Shown here: positions 8,896-18,678 of the stretch, piece by piece
Layout: every line of letters starts with the position of its first letter
Position numbering within the stretch: position 1 is the stretch's first letter
DNA from: Paenarthrobacter ilicis
GTDB lineage: Bacteria; Actinomycetota; Actinomycetes; Actinomycetales; Micrococcaceae
Assembly: GCF_016907545.1 (NCBI RefSeq)
Contig: NZ_JAFBCD010000001.1
Span: forward strand, 2,480,001-2,544,000
Length of the DNA: 64,000 nucleotides
Reading direction: 5' to 3'
Made by a program: the position numbers and the translations under genes
The notes under the pieces: model-generated
Databases searched by the model: none
Seen by the model: the letters and a program-made list of their open reading frames with translations, nothing else
Told to the model about the DNA's origin: nothing

Positions 8896-10175
8896 CGCTG
8901 GGCAAGGAATCCGAGGCCTCCGGGCATGCCCTGGATCACGGCCTCCCAGGAATGGCCGGCCCCCGGGATGGGATGCTCCTGGGTTTCGAAGCCAGCCGCT
9001 TTGGCCGCTGCCGCCAGCTCATTCATGTAGCCGGTGAACTCATGGTCAGCCTCGCCGGATACCAAATAGACACCGCTGCCGGAATAGTTCCGCTGCTGCA
9101 TCAACACCAACGGAGTTTTTGACTCAAAGGCCTCCACGTCGCCGTCGAACGAGTCGGCTATGGTCTTGTTCCGGTCCTTGGCCAATGCCGGCTCGCGTTC
9201 CGCGGCGAAGGGCAGGATGGACGGGAAAAGATCCGGATGCAGGGTACCCATCTGCAGGGCACATGTACCGCCGAAGGAGAACCCGCCCACAGCCCACTGC
9301 TTATGATCCCGGTTGACTGACAACGTCTGCGAAATCCATGCCGGGACGTCCTGCGACAGATAGGTGTCCACTTGGGCTATCCGGCTGTCCATGCACATGG
9401 TGTTGGCATTCGCCGAGCCGTTGGGGTCCACGATCACGGTGACAGGGGCCAACCCTTGGTGCTCCGAAGCGAACCGGTCCATGACCGACCGGAGCTGACC
9501 ACCGGAGAGCCAATCAGTGGGACCACCGGGCTGCCCTGCGAAGAGAACCAGCACGGGCAACTCCGGCCTCGGAGTGGTTTGGTACGCCGGGGGTAAGTAG
9601 ATATAGGCGTCACGGGCCGCAAACCCCGAGGCCGTGCCCGGGATGTTTGATTTCCGGAGGATACCGCCCCCGGGCATGGAATCAGGGGCCTTCCAGCCGG
9701 AGAGGGAGGGCGATGACTGGGGACTTTGGGCACGGGTCAAAGCCGGCTCAAGCACTGGGATGCGGGCTACGGACGTGCCAAGAAGGTCAGCCACGGACTT
9801 GTTCAGGCCAAAGTACAGGTTCACCTGCACCAGGCACAGGACCACCACCAAGAGCATGGACAAGACGCTGAGTATCCGGCCGGCCCATGAACTCCGCCTC
9901 ATCCGCATGATGCAGATCAGGAGCGACGCCACGGCAACGCCGGACCACATCAGTGTTTCGAACGGCAGGTTCTCCGAGAAAGTGGCTGCAAGGTCAATGA
10001 GGATCCAGTGGACCAAAGCCACCAGACCGGCGGACGCCACAAGGCAGGCAACTACGACTACAGCCCAGGTACGGCGACGCTTCCACAAAAGGTACGCGGC
10101 ACCCGCCGATCCCAGGGCAATACTGGCCCACATGACCGGGCCGTCCACCAGGCTGACGTCCGACAGAAAATCCAT
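8877..10175 (-). CDS. Membrane-anchored esterase (PF00756-like), partner of the lipid synthase
   Basis: 432 residues. Four hydrophobic helices occupy about 12-30, 37-60, 73-90 and 102-122; an alpha/beta hydrolase of the antigen-85/esterase-D type follows. The nucleophile is Ser300 in GGFSFGGT, the His is probably His408 in GAGHSWEAV, and the acid is probably Asp in GEADHEF. With four N-terminal helices the catalytic domain should face outside, which is an inference. The overlap with the MprF-like gene matches the aminoacyl-lipid synthase/esterase gene pairs that I recall being studied in Corynebacterium, where the esterase removes the amino acid again. Other substrates (a wall or lipid ester) are possible. 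Confidence 0.75.
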   Translation of the reverse strand: MDFLSDVSLVDGPVMWASIALGSAGAAYLLWKRRRTWAVVVVACLVASAGLVALVHWILIDLAATFSENLPFETLMWSGVAVASLLICIMRMRRSSWAGRILSVLSMLLVVVLCLVQVNLYFGLNKSVADLLGTSVARIPVLEPALTRAQSPQSSPSLSGWKAPDSMPGGGILRKSNIPGTASGFAARDAYIYLPPAYQTTPRPELPVLVLFAGQPGGPTDWLSGGQLRSVMDRFASEHQGLAPVTVIVDPNGSANANTMCMDSRIAQVDTYLSQDVPAWISQTLSVNRDHKQWAVGGFSFGGTCALQMGTLHPDLFPSILPFAAEREPALAKDRNKTIADSFDGDVEAFESKTPLVLMQQRNYSGSGVYLVSGEADHEFTGYMNELAAAAKAAGFETQEHPIPGAGHSWEAVIQGMPGGLGFLAQRWGLPS

Positions 10176-10180
10176 GGCGC

Positions 10181-10612
10181 CTAACGCCAGGTTCCTACGC
10201 CGATGACCGGGCCGGCTTCAAGCCATGACGAAAGCCCGGCGTAGGAATCGAAGTTCATGGCCAGCATGAAGGTGGACCCCTCGTATTGCAGCTCCACAAT
10301 CACCACTCCGGGCTGCACCCTCACGAGTTCATCTTCCGTGGGATGCCTGCGTCCCAGAAGCTCCAAGGAGCTGCGGGTGAATTTATGTTTCGGCACAACG
10401 CTGAGTGACATCAAACGGAACCACTCAAGCTCGTTGTCCTGATAACGACAAACCCCCATTTGCCAGCTGTTTCCAGCCATGCAAATGGAGGCGTCAATTG
10501 TGCCCAGGGCACGCCGCAGATTGAAGCGGCGCACCCCGAAAAGGCACAGTGTAATGATGAGCAACGTAAACGCTGTTGCCAAGGCGATGAACGGAATAAG
10601 GGAATCGTCCAT
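10181..10612 (-). CDS. DUF2550 family protein
   Basis: 143-residue protein with one N-terminal membrane helix (IPFIALATAFTLLIITLCLF) followed by an RRFNLRRALGTIDASIC motif and a soluble domain. Proteins of this kind sit directly downstream of atpC in many actinobacteria and carry the DUF2550 name; their function is unknown. The ATG at 10612 is preferred over a TTG one codon earlier. It begins 10 nt after the atpC stop, so it is very likely part of the ATP synthase transcript, and 5 nt separate its stop from the esterase start region. Confidence 0.85.
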   Translation of the reverse strand: MDDSLIPFIALATAFTLLIITLCLFGVRRFNLRRALGTIDASICMAGNSWQMGVCRYQDNELEWFRLMSLSVVPKHKFTRSSLELLGRRHPTEDELVRVQPGVVIVELQYEGSTFMLAMNFDSYAGLSSWLEAGPVIGVGTWR

Positions 10613-10622
10613 CAAGGTCTAG

Positions 10623-10907
10623 CTATCGGATCCCCGCTGTAGCCGCTTCGCCCAATTTGGCGTTGTCAGCAACAATGACCACACGATCGTTGTCCACGGA
10701 GAAGAATCCTCCGTCGACCACTACCGCAATACGGTCCCCGGAAACCGGCTGGATTGCCAGCTCGCCCTCAGCCAGAATGGCCAAAAGGGGCGAGTGGCCC
10801 GGCAGGATTCCGATTTCACCATCGCTGGTGCGGGCCTTCACCATGGTGGCCGCACCGGACCACACGAAGTGGTCCGCCGCGACAATCTCAACCTCGAGCT
10901 CAGCCAT
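10623..10907 (-). CDS. atpC: ATP synthase epsilon subunit (short form)
   Basis: 94 residues, MAELEVEIVAADHFVWSGAA to the end. This corresponds to the N-terminal beta-sandwich that binds gamma and the c-ring. The C-terminal two-helix domain, which in E. coli (138 residues) can extend and inhibit ATP hydrolysis, is missing apart from a few residues. Start at ATG 10907, one nt after the atpD stop, so translation is coupled. An in-frame extension to 10991 runs through atpD and is not real. Last F1 gene of the operon. Confidence 0.95.
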   Translation of the reverse strand: MAELEVEIVAADHFVWSGAATMVKARTSDGEIGILPGHSPLLAILAEGELAIQPVSGDRIAVVVDGGFFSVDNDRVVIVADNAKLGEAATAGIR

Positions 10908-10908
10908 A

Positions 10909-12405
<1,497 letters not shown>

Positions 12406-12443
12406 TTATTGCAGGTACAGCTTTACAACCGAAGCAGTGATGG

Positions 12444-13334
12444 TCAGGACGCGAGAGCGTCTGCACCGGCCACAATCTCGGAAAGCTCCTGCGTAATTTC
12501 GGCCTGGCGGGCCGTGTTGCGAAGGCGCGTGTACTTCTTGATCAGATCCGTAGCGTTGTCGCCCGCGGACTTCATGGCCCGCTGGCGGGCTGCGAGCTCG
12601 GAAGCTGCTGCCTGCAGCATGGCTGCGAAGATCCTGGATTCGATGTAACGCGGAAGCAGTGCATCAAGCACCCGCTCCGTTTCCGGTTCGAATTCGTACA
12701 ACGGCAACAGCTCGGTGTCGGTTGCTGCTTCTTCTTCAACGACCTCCAGCGGAAGCAGACGGATAACCGTCGGCTCCTGCGTCACCATCGACTTGAAGCG
12801 TGTGTAGACAACGTGGATTTCGTCCACGCCGTCGTCTTCGTAGTCCGTGGAGAAGTCTTCAAGAAGTGCAGCTCCGACCTCTTTGGCCGTACCGAACTCC
12901 GGTGCATCCGTGCCACCGGTCCACACTCGCGTGTAGGGCCGGTTGCGGAAATCGAAGTACGCCTGCGCCTTGCGGCCAACCAAGTACGCCTTGACTTCCT
13001 TGCCTTCTGACTGAAGGAGCTCGAAAAGACCCTCAGCCTGCTTGAGCACACTCGCCGAGTAGGATCCTGCGAGGCCGCGGTCTGACGTAATGATCAGCAC
13101 AGCGGCCCGACGGATCTGCTCCGGTTCGGTGGTCAGCGGGTGGTCGATTTCGCTCTGAGTTGCGACAGCAGAAACGGCGCGGGTAATCGCATTCGCGTAA
13201 GGCAGTGAAGCTGCTACGCGTGCGCGGGCCTTACCGATGCGCGAGGTAGCGATCAGTTCCATCGCCTTGAAGATCTTGCGCATCGACGTCGTCGAAGTGA
13301 TCTTCTGACGGTAGACCCGAATCTGGGCTCCCAT
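12444..13334 (-). CDS. atpG: ATP synthase gamma subunit (central stalk)
   Basis: 296 residues. The ends form the coiled coil of the rotor: N-terminal [31 protein letters not shown] is cut here to its recognisable core [11 protein letters not shown], and the C-terminal helix ends [19 protein letters not shown]. The central Rossmann-like part contains the conserved [12 protein letters not shown]. Compared with E. coli the middle carries an acidic insertion (EEEAATDTE), usual in actinobacteria. AGGAAAGGA lies 5-8 nt before the ATG. A strong hairpin separates it from atpA upstream. Confidence 0.97.
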   Translation of the reverse strand: MGAQIRVYRQKITSTTSMRKIFKAMELIATSRIGKARARVAASLPYANAITRAVSAVATQSEIDHPLTTEPEQIRRAAVLIITSDRGLAGSYSASVLKQAEGLFELLQSEGKEVKAYLVGRKAQAYFDFRNRPYTRVWTGGTDAPEFGTAKEVGAALLEDFSTDYEDDGVDEIHVVYTRFKSMVTQEPTVIRLLPLEVVEEEAATDTELLPLYEFEPETERVLDALLPRYIESRIFAAMLQAAASELAARQRAMKSAGDNATDLIKKYTRLRNTARQAEITQELSEIVAGADALAS

Positions 13335-13363
13335 ACTTATCCTTTCCTATGTTCCCGATGTGC

Positions 13364-13398
13364 TGCCCTGCAGGGGCCCTTAGGACCCCTGCAGGGCA
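13364..13398 (-). other. Perfect 13-bp inverted repeat between atpA and atpG
   Basis: TGCCCTGCAGGGG at 13364-13376 and its exact complement CCCCTGCAGGGCA at 13386-13398, loop 9 nt, in the 75-nt atpA-atpG gap. No T tract follows on the coding strand, so it is more likely a processing or stability element, or a weak attenuator that sets subunit ratios, than a terminator. Confidence 0.75.
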
Positions 13399-13409
13399 AG
13401 ACTTCGGAA

Positions 13410-15047
13410 CTAGCGCTTCTGCTTGACGATCTTTTCCTGGTCGACGTCGCCGCCTGCAATCGCTGAGTGCTCTTCGTGTCCGGCGCCAACCAAGTGGTTG
13501 TCGCCCTGGCCGAAGAAGCCCTTCTTGAAGGAAACAACAGCTTCCTTCAGCGCAGCAGCGGTGTCGTCATCCAGGACGTTGGTCTGTGCCAGCGTGGTCA
13601 GGATGGAGGACTGGTGCTTGAGGTGCTCCAGGAACTCAGACTCGAAGCGACCGATGTCTTCAACCGGAACATCGTCCAAGTAGCCGTTGGTGCCGGCCCA
13701 GATGGAGACAACCTGGTCTTCAACCGGGAACGGTGAGTACTGGCCCTGCTTGAGCAGTTCCATCAAACGCGCACCACGGGTCAGCTGCTGACGGGAAGCG
13801 GCATCGAGGTCCGAGGCAAACATGGCGAATGCCTGCATGTCGCGGTACTGAGCCAGGTCCAGCTTCAAGGTACCGGAGACCTTCTTCATGGACTTGACCT
13901 GTGCTGCACCACCCACGCGGGAGACGGACACGCCCACGTCAACAGCGGGACGCTGGTTGGCGTTGAAGAGATCCGACTGAAGGAAGATCTGGCCATCGGT
14001 AATGGAGATCACGTTGGTGGGGATGTAGGCAGAAACGTCGTTCGCCTTGGTCTCAACGATCGGAAGACCGGTCATCGAGCCTGCACCGAGCTCGTCGGAG
14101 AGCTTTGCACAACGCTCCAGCAGACGGGAGTGCAAGTAGAAGACGTCGCCCGGGTAGGCTTCGCGTCCCGGCGGACGACGGAGCAGGAGTGAGACGGCGC
14201 GGTAAGCTTCAGCCTGCTTGGACAGGTCATCGAAGATCACCAGAACGTGCTTGCCGCCGTACATCCAGTGCTGGCCGATTGCCGAACCAGCATAGGGTGC
14301 CAAGTACTTGAAGCCGGCCGGGTCGGAAGCCGGGGACGCCACGATGGTGGTGTACTCCAGCGCGCCGTGGTCTTCCAGGGTCTGGCGGACTGCTGCGATG
14401 GTGGAAGCCTTCTGGCCGACACCAACGTAGACGCAGCGAACCTGCTTGGAGACATCTCCGGAAGCCCAGTTGGCCTTCTGGTTGATGATGGTGTCGACGG
14501 CGATTGCCGTCTTGCCGGTCTGACGGTCACCAATGATCAGCTGACGCTGGCCACGGCCGATCGGGATCATGGCGTCAATTGCCTTGAGGCCGGTCTGCAT
14601 CGGTTCGTGAACGGACTTGCGCTCGGTAACGCCAGGAGCCTGGAGTTCCAGAGCGCGGGTAGCCTCGGCCTTGATCTCGCCGAGGTCGTCGATGGGCTGG
14701 CCCAAGGGGTCGACTACGCGTCCCAGGAAGGCATCGCCCACCGGGACGGACAGGATCTCACCGGTACGGTGAACTTCCTGGCCCTCTTCAATACCGGTGA
14801 AGTCACCGAGGATAATGACACCGATCTCGCGGACGTCAAGGTTCTGGGCCAGGCCCAGCGTGCCATCTTCGAAGCGAAGCAGCTCGTTCGCCATGACCGA
14901 GGGAAGACCCTCAACACGGGCGATGCCGTCACTTGCGGTGGTCACACGACCAACCTCTACGCGCTCTGCGTTTCCGGGTTCGTAGGACGCCGCGAACTCG
15001 TTCAACGCATTACGGACGTCGTCGGCGTTGATGGTCAAATCGGCCAT
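13410..15047 (-). CDS. atpA: ATP synthase alpha subunit
   Basis: 545 residues, regulatory nucleotide-binding subunit of F1. P-loop GDRQTGKT at 173-180, Walker [17 protein letters not shown], and the arginine-finger region [10 protein letters not shown] are all present. The C-terminus carries the longer acidic tail ([19 protein letters not shown]) seen in actinobacterial alpha subunits; in mycobacteria a C-terminal extension of alpha contributes to suppressing ATP hydrolysis. ATG at 15047 ([15 protein letters not shown]) matches the family start; GAGAGCAGGGA precedes it. Confidence 0.98.
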   Translation of the reverse strand: MADLTINADDVRNALNEFAASYEPGNAERVEVGRVTTASDGIARVEGLPSVMANELLRFEDGTLGLAQNLDVREIGVIILGDFTGIEEGQEVHRTGEILSVPVGDAFLGRVVDPLGQPIDDLGEIKAEATRALELQAPGVTERKSVHEPMQTGLKAIDAMIPIGRGQRQLIIGDRQTGKTAIAVDTIINQKANWASGDVSKQVRCVYVGVGQKASTIAAVRQTLEDHGALEYTTIVASPASDPAGFKYLAPYAGSAIGQHWMYGGKHVLVIFDDLSKQAEAYRAVSLLLRRPPGREAYPGDVFYLHSRLLERCAKLSDELGAGSMTGLPIVETKANDVSAYIPTNVISITDGQIFLQSDLFNANQRPAVDVGVSVSRVGGAAQVKSMKKVSGTLKLDLAQYRDMQAFAMFASDLDAASRQQLTRGARLMELLKQGQYSPFPVEDQVVSIWAGTNGYLDDVPVEDIGRFESEFLEHLKHQSSILTTLAQTNVLDDDTAAALKEAVVSFKKGFFGQGDNHLVGAGHEEHSAIAGGDVDQEKIVKQKR

Positions 15048-15132
15048 CTGCAGTCCCTGCTCTCCTGTTTTCGTGATCATCGTTGCTCACGATGACCGGG
15101 TTTTATATCAGTTAAGTTGTGCTAAGTCTTCG

Positions 15133-15960
15133 CTAGCCAGCGAGCTGGCGACGGAGTTCGGTCAGGCGGGAGATCACTGAAGCGTCAAGCACTTCGTCAC
15201 CAACCTGAACACGGATTCCACCGATCAGTGCAGGGTCAACATTGATGTTGACCTTCAGTTCGCGGCCGTACAGGGCATTCAGCCCGGTCTGCAGACGGCT
15301 GGCCTGCGTTTCCGTCAACGGACGGGTAACGCTGACAGTTGCAATCCAGCGCTGCTGACGCTTGGCTGCAAGCCCGGCAAACGACTCAACGAGCTTGCTG
15401 GGCTTGACGCCCCGCGGCTGCGTTACTGCCTGGTTGATGAGAACCTTGGCTTCCTCGCTGCTGCCAGGAACAAGCTTCTCAGCCAGTGCAATCTTCGCTG
15501 CAGGTGATGCCTGCGGCTCAGACAGAGCACGTTGTACTTCGTGGCTGGAGGCGACGATCTGGTTGAAGGCAAACAGATCGTTTTCCAGCTCTTCCAGCCC
15601 CGTGATACCGGAGGCAGAAACGGCCGACTTGTTTTCAGCTACGGCAATGACCACCGTGGCGGCAAGGGTCTCGAGTGCATCGCCGATATCGCGTGCCGAT
15701 GCCCAGCGTGAACCGGCCAATCCGCCTGCAATCTCAGCAGCATCAGCGGAGACTTTCCCGCCAACCAGCTGCTTGACCAGCGCCGACTTCTCGTCTCCGG
15801 AACGGGACGGGTCAGTCAGGGCGCGGCGCAAGCCAGCCGAGCTGTCCACCGTTCCCAGGATTCCGAAGAGGTCCTTAGCCAACTGCAGCGAGGCGAAGGG
15901 AAGCTTGGCTTCCAGCTGCGCCAGCGCTGTGGTCAGCGATTCGCTCGATATACCTGCCAT
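15133..15960 (-). CDS. atpH: ATP synthase delta subunit
   Basis: 275 residues, about 100 longer than E. coli delta but normal for Micrococcaceae and relatives. The C-terminal part has the recognisable motif RELKVNINVDPALIGGIRV and ends DASVISRLTELRRQL. Delta links the top of F1 to subunit b. The long N-terminal helical region (1-120) looks like an extra stator segment. The start ATG shares its A with the atpF stop (TAATG), so the two are translationally coupled. Confidence 0.95.
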   Translation of the reverse strand: MAGISSESLTTALAQLEAKLPFASLQLAKDLFGILGTVDSSAGLRRALTDPSRSGDEKSALVKQLVGGKVSADAAEIAGGLAGSRWASARDIGDALETLAATVVIAVAENKSAVSASGITGLEELENDLFAFNQIVASSHEVQRALSEPQASPAAKIALAEKLVPGSSEEAKVLINQAVTQPRGVKPSKLVESFAGLAAKRQQRWIATVSVTRPLTETQASRLQTGLNALYGRELKVNINVDPALIGGIRVQVGDEVLDASVISRLTELRRQLAG

Positions 15961-16517
15961 TACTTAGCTGCACCTGCGCTCTGGGTCTCCAGATCTGCCA
16001 GGAAGCGGTCTACAACGCGTGCAGCGCGCTGGTCGTCGGTGAGTGCTTCACCAACGATGCGGCCGGCAAGCGTTGTTGCCAGGGTGCCGACCTCGGAGCG
16101 GAGCGAGACAACAGCTGCCTGGCGCTCCGATTCGATGGCAGCGTGTGCCTGCTCAGTGATGCGGGCCGACTCTGCAGCAGCCTTGGCCTTCAGGTCCGCG
16201 AGGATCTGGGCGCCTTCGGCGCGTGCTTCTTCGCGGATGCGGTTGGCTTCGGTGCGGGCGTCGGTGAGCTGCTGCTTGTACTCTTCAAGAGCTGCAGAAG
16301 CTTCTGCCTGGGCCGCCTCGGCCTTTGCAATGCCACCTTCGATTGCTTCGGCGCGCTCTGCAAAGGTCTTCTCGAACATCGGGACAACAAACTTGACCAC
16401 GATGTACATGAGGACTGCAAAGCCGACGAGGACTACGCCCATTTCCCAAACATTGGGAACAAGCGGGTTCGATTTCTCGCCGCCTTCAGTGGCGGCTGAG
16501 ATGATCAGCTGATTCAT
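15960..16517 (-). CDS. atpF: ATP synthase b subunit
   Basis: 185 residues: a short N-terminal tail, one membrane helix (about 23-47, EMGVVLVGFAVLMYIVVKFV) and a long Ala/Glu/Arg/Lys-rich coiled coil to the end, forming the peripheral stalk. Starts at ATG 16517 with a modest ribosome site, 50 nt after atpE. Translational overlap with atpH at its 3' end. Confidence 0.97.
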   Translation of the reverse strand: MNQLIISAATEGGEKSNPLVPNVWEMGVVLVGFAVLMYIVVKFVVPMFEKTFAERAEAIEGGIAKAEAAQAEASAALEEYKQQLTDARTEANRIREEARAEGAQILADLKAKAAAESARITEQAHAAIESERQAAVVSLRSEVGTLATTLAGRIVGEALTDDQRAARVVDRFLADLETQSAGAAK

Positions 16518-16567
16518 ATTTCACCCGTCCTATCTACTCGTGCTTTGAATTCGCTTGGTTCTTAGGA

Positions 16568-16786
16568 CTAGGAAAGAACGAAAGCGAAGACGAGGCCGAG
16601 GATGGCAAGAGCTTCAGTCAGTGCAAGGCCGAGGAATGCGATCGGCTGCAGCACGCGCTGAGCTTCCGGCTGACGTGCAACACCGTTGATGTAAGCGGCG
16701 AACACGAGACCCACACCGATACCACCGCCGATGGCCGAAAGACCGTAGCCGATGAGGTTGAGGGAGCCGTTGATGGTGCCTTCCAT
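16568..16786 (-). CDS. atpE: ATP synthase c subunit (proton-binding ring)
   Basis: 72 residues, two membrane helices joined by the RQPEAQ loop (38-43). The essential proton-carrying carboxylate is Glu58 in LALTEALAI. The glycine-rich first helix ([12 protein letters not shown]) packs the ring. No sodium-type ligand set (Gln32/Thr) is seen, so it is a proton ring. GAAAGGAAGAAAAA before the ATG is a strong ribosome site, as expected for the most abundant subunit. Confidence 0.98.
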   Translation of the reverse strand: MEGTINGSLNLIGYGLSAIGGGIGVGLVFAAYINGVARQPEAQRVLQPIAFLGLALTEALAILGLVFAFVLS

Positions 16787-16865
16787 TTTTTCTTCCTTTC
16801 AAGATGCCGCCCGTGCGGCAGGTTGTTTGGGTTGCTTCATCCCCGCGAGGGGAAGTGTTGGGAGC

Positions 16866-17666
16866 CTAGTGGCTGTCGGCGTGCAGGGCGCCTTCGATGT
16901 AGATCGCGGTCAACAGTGTGAACACGTAGGCCTGCAGGGCCATGATCAGTGCCTCGAGCATGTACATGGCAACTGCACCGACCAGCACCAGGACGGATGC
17001 GCCCTTGAGCAGGACGTTCTCCTGCATGACCAGGAACTCGATGCCGGAGCCGGCAAGCATGACGATCAAGTGACCGGCCAGCATGGTCGCGAACAGACGG
17101 AGGCTGTGCGTGACCGGACGGACCAGGAAGTTCGAGATGATTTCGATCGGAACAACGATCGGCAGGATGTACCACGGCACGCCCGACGGAACGGTGGCCA
17201 GCTTGAAGTACTTCAGGCCGTTCTTCTTGATACCGATGGCAATCCAGGTGAAGTACACGATGCCGGCCATGACATAAGCGCCGCCGACGTGCGAGAAGCT
17301 CGGCAGCTGGATAACCGGGATGGCACCGTAGATGTTGTTCACGAGGATGAAGAAGAAGAGGCTGAACAGCAGCGGGACGTACTTGATGAAGTCCTTGCCG
17401 CCGATGATGTCCTTGGCGATGCTGTTGCGGACGAAGCCATAGGCCATCTCGCCTGCGAACTGCAGCTTGCCGGGAACCAGCTGCTGCTTACGTGCAGCGA
17501 GGATGAAGAATGTAGCGATAATGACGACGGAAAGGATCACCAGCAGCATCTGCTTGGAGAAGCCATCGGCCGCACCCCAAGGCAGGATTGCCGGCAGGTG
17601 CATTTCGTCGATTCCGGGTGGGGTGAAAGACCCCGAATCCTGGGCGGGGAGCGCAAGCGCGATCAA
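16866..17666 (-). CDS. atpB: ATP synthase a subunit
   Basis: 266 residues, five to six membrane helices. The essential stator Arg is in HSLRLFATMLAGH; Gln in IMALQAYVFTLL on the last helix is the usual partner. The start is a TTG at 17666: GAGAGGAAA lies 5-7 nt upstream and the reading IALALPAQDSGSFTPP begins there, while the first ATG downstream would remove the conserved GIDEMHLP entry. First of the structural F0F1 genes after atpI/atpZ. Confidence 0.95.
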   Translation of the reverse strand: MIALALPAQDSGSFTPPGIDEMHLPAILPWGAADGFSKQMLLVILSVVIIATFFILAARKQQLVPGKLQFAGEMAYGFVRNSIAKDIIGGKDFIKYVPLLFSLFFFILVNNIYGAIPVIQLPSFSHVGGAYVMAGIVYFTWIAIGIKKNGLKYFKLATVPSGVPWYILPIVVPIEIISNFLVRPVTHSLRLFATMLAGHLIVMLAGSGIEFLVMQENVLLKGASVLVLVGAVAMYMLEALIMALQAYVFTLLTAIYIEGALHADSH

Positions 17667-17747
17667 CGCGTTTCCTCTCTGCTGTGTCCATCATTGGGCA
17701 TTGGTTGGAGTCCGGAGGCGTTGAACGCATCCACAATCCATGTGAAA

Positions 17748-18083
17748 TTATTTGGCATTACTGTCCCCGTCCGTGGACGGACCGCTGTCTGCGTTGCTCT
17801 CGCCAGGGGAAGTGCTTTGCCTGGTGAGGCCGTGCATATGGGAAAGATAGAACCCTCCTGCGGCTCCCAGCAGAGCGCCAAGGAGCACAATCCAGCGGGT
17901 CCCCCACAGATTATCCAGACCCCAGCCTATCAAACTCCAGACAATGATCCCGCCAATGATGTAGCTGAAGACCGCGATGCCGGCGTTGTAGCCGCCGTCG
18001 CTTGCTGCTTCCGCTGATACATCACGTGCGGCAGGTTGCCGGGAAGGGAGCGCGGGCTTCGAGTAACGCTTACGCGGAGACAT
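17748..18083 (-). CDS. AtpZ/AtpI-like small membrane protein
   Basis: 111 residues. A basic N-terminus (MSPRKRYSKPALPS) leads into two membrane helices with the FSYIIGGIIVWSLIGWGLDNLWGT and ALLGAAGGFYLS pattern of the F0F1-associated AtpZ family (quoted only in part), then an acidic Ser/Asp tail. In other bacteria AtpZ/AtpI help c-ring assembly or Mg2+ supply. Start at ATG 18083 with AAGGAGGGTGG 6 nt upstream. The first 14 nt overlap the end of atpI. Confidence 0.85.
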   Translation of the reverse strand: MSPRKRYSKPALPSRQPAARDVSAEAASDGGYNAGIAVFSYIIGGIIVWSLIGWGLDNLWGTRWIVLLGALLGAAGGFYLSHMHGLTRQSTSPGESNADSGPSTDGDSNAK

Positions 18084-18561
18084 CGGGACCACCCTCCTTT
18101 GGCGCGGGGTCGTTGTAGATCTGCAGGCGCGCCTTGCTGAAACCATAAATCTCGGCTGCCTGCCAGAACACCACGGCCACCACCGCACCGATGAGGAACC
18201 ACCGGGCGTGGAGCCAGTCCGGGGCACCGAGAACAAACAGCACCACCGCGAATCCGACTACCTTGATGAAATATGTCGCAACAAAGAGTCCGACCGCGCC
18301 GGAGGGGTTGTTGCGGCCTACAAAGTGGCCGATCAGAAGACTGATGGCGAAGAAGAGCATCACAAGGGAGGCGCCGAAAGCTGCTGAAAGCGCTCCCTGG
18401 CCACCGTTCATCAAAGCTGCGATAACGCAGGTGACCGCAGTAGCTGCCACCGCGGAAACCGCGCTGAGCGCCAAGAGGCGAAGCCACAAGGACGATTGAC
18501 CACCGGACATGCCAAAGCCTCGTCGACCGGACGGATGTCCGGAATCGGCGTTGGATGTCAT
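18070..18561 (-). CDS. atpI: ATP synthase protein I (AtpI-like)
   Basis: 163 residues with four hydrophobic helices between about 25 and 130, the usual AtpI topology. The conserved YFIKVVGFAVVLFVL helix and GFSKARLQIYNDP end are visible. Non-structural assembly factor; first gene of the ATP synthase transcript. A promoter candidate lies 77-106 nt upstream. Confidence 0.85.
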   Translation of the reverse strand: MTSNADSGHPSGRRGFGMSGGQSSLWLRLLALSAVSAVAATAVTCVIAALMNGGQGALSAAFGASLVMLFFAISLLIGHFVGRNNPSGAVGLFVATYFIKVVGFAVVLFVLGAPDWLHARWFLIGAVVAVVFWQAAEIYGFSKARLQIYNDPAPKEGGPDVSA

Positions 18562-18637
18562 GGGGATACCAATCCTCGTGGCACAGGTGCCAAATTCTCA
18601 AAGTGGGGTTACGGGCGAGTGACTGTCCGCAGTAAGA

Positions 18638-18667
18638 ATTCTACATGAGATAGAACTGGGGCGATAA
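18638..18667 (-). promoter_or_regulatory. Candidate promoter of the ATP synthase operon
   Basis: On the minus strand TTATCG (plus 18662-18667) and TAGAAT (plus 18638-18643) are separated by 18 nt, in the 117-nt gap between wecA and atpI. The predicted leader would be about 70 nt. Confidence 0.5.
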
Positions 18668-18678
18668 CCCGTCGCGGG

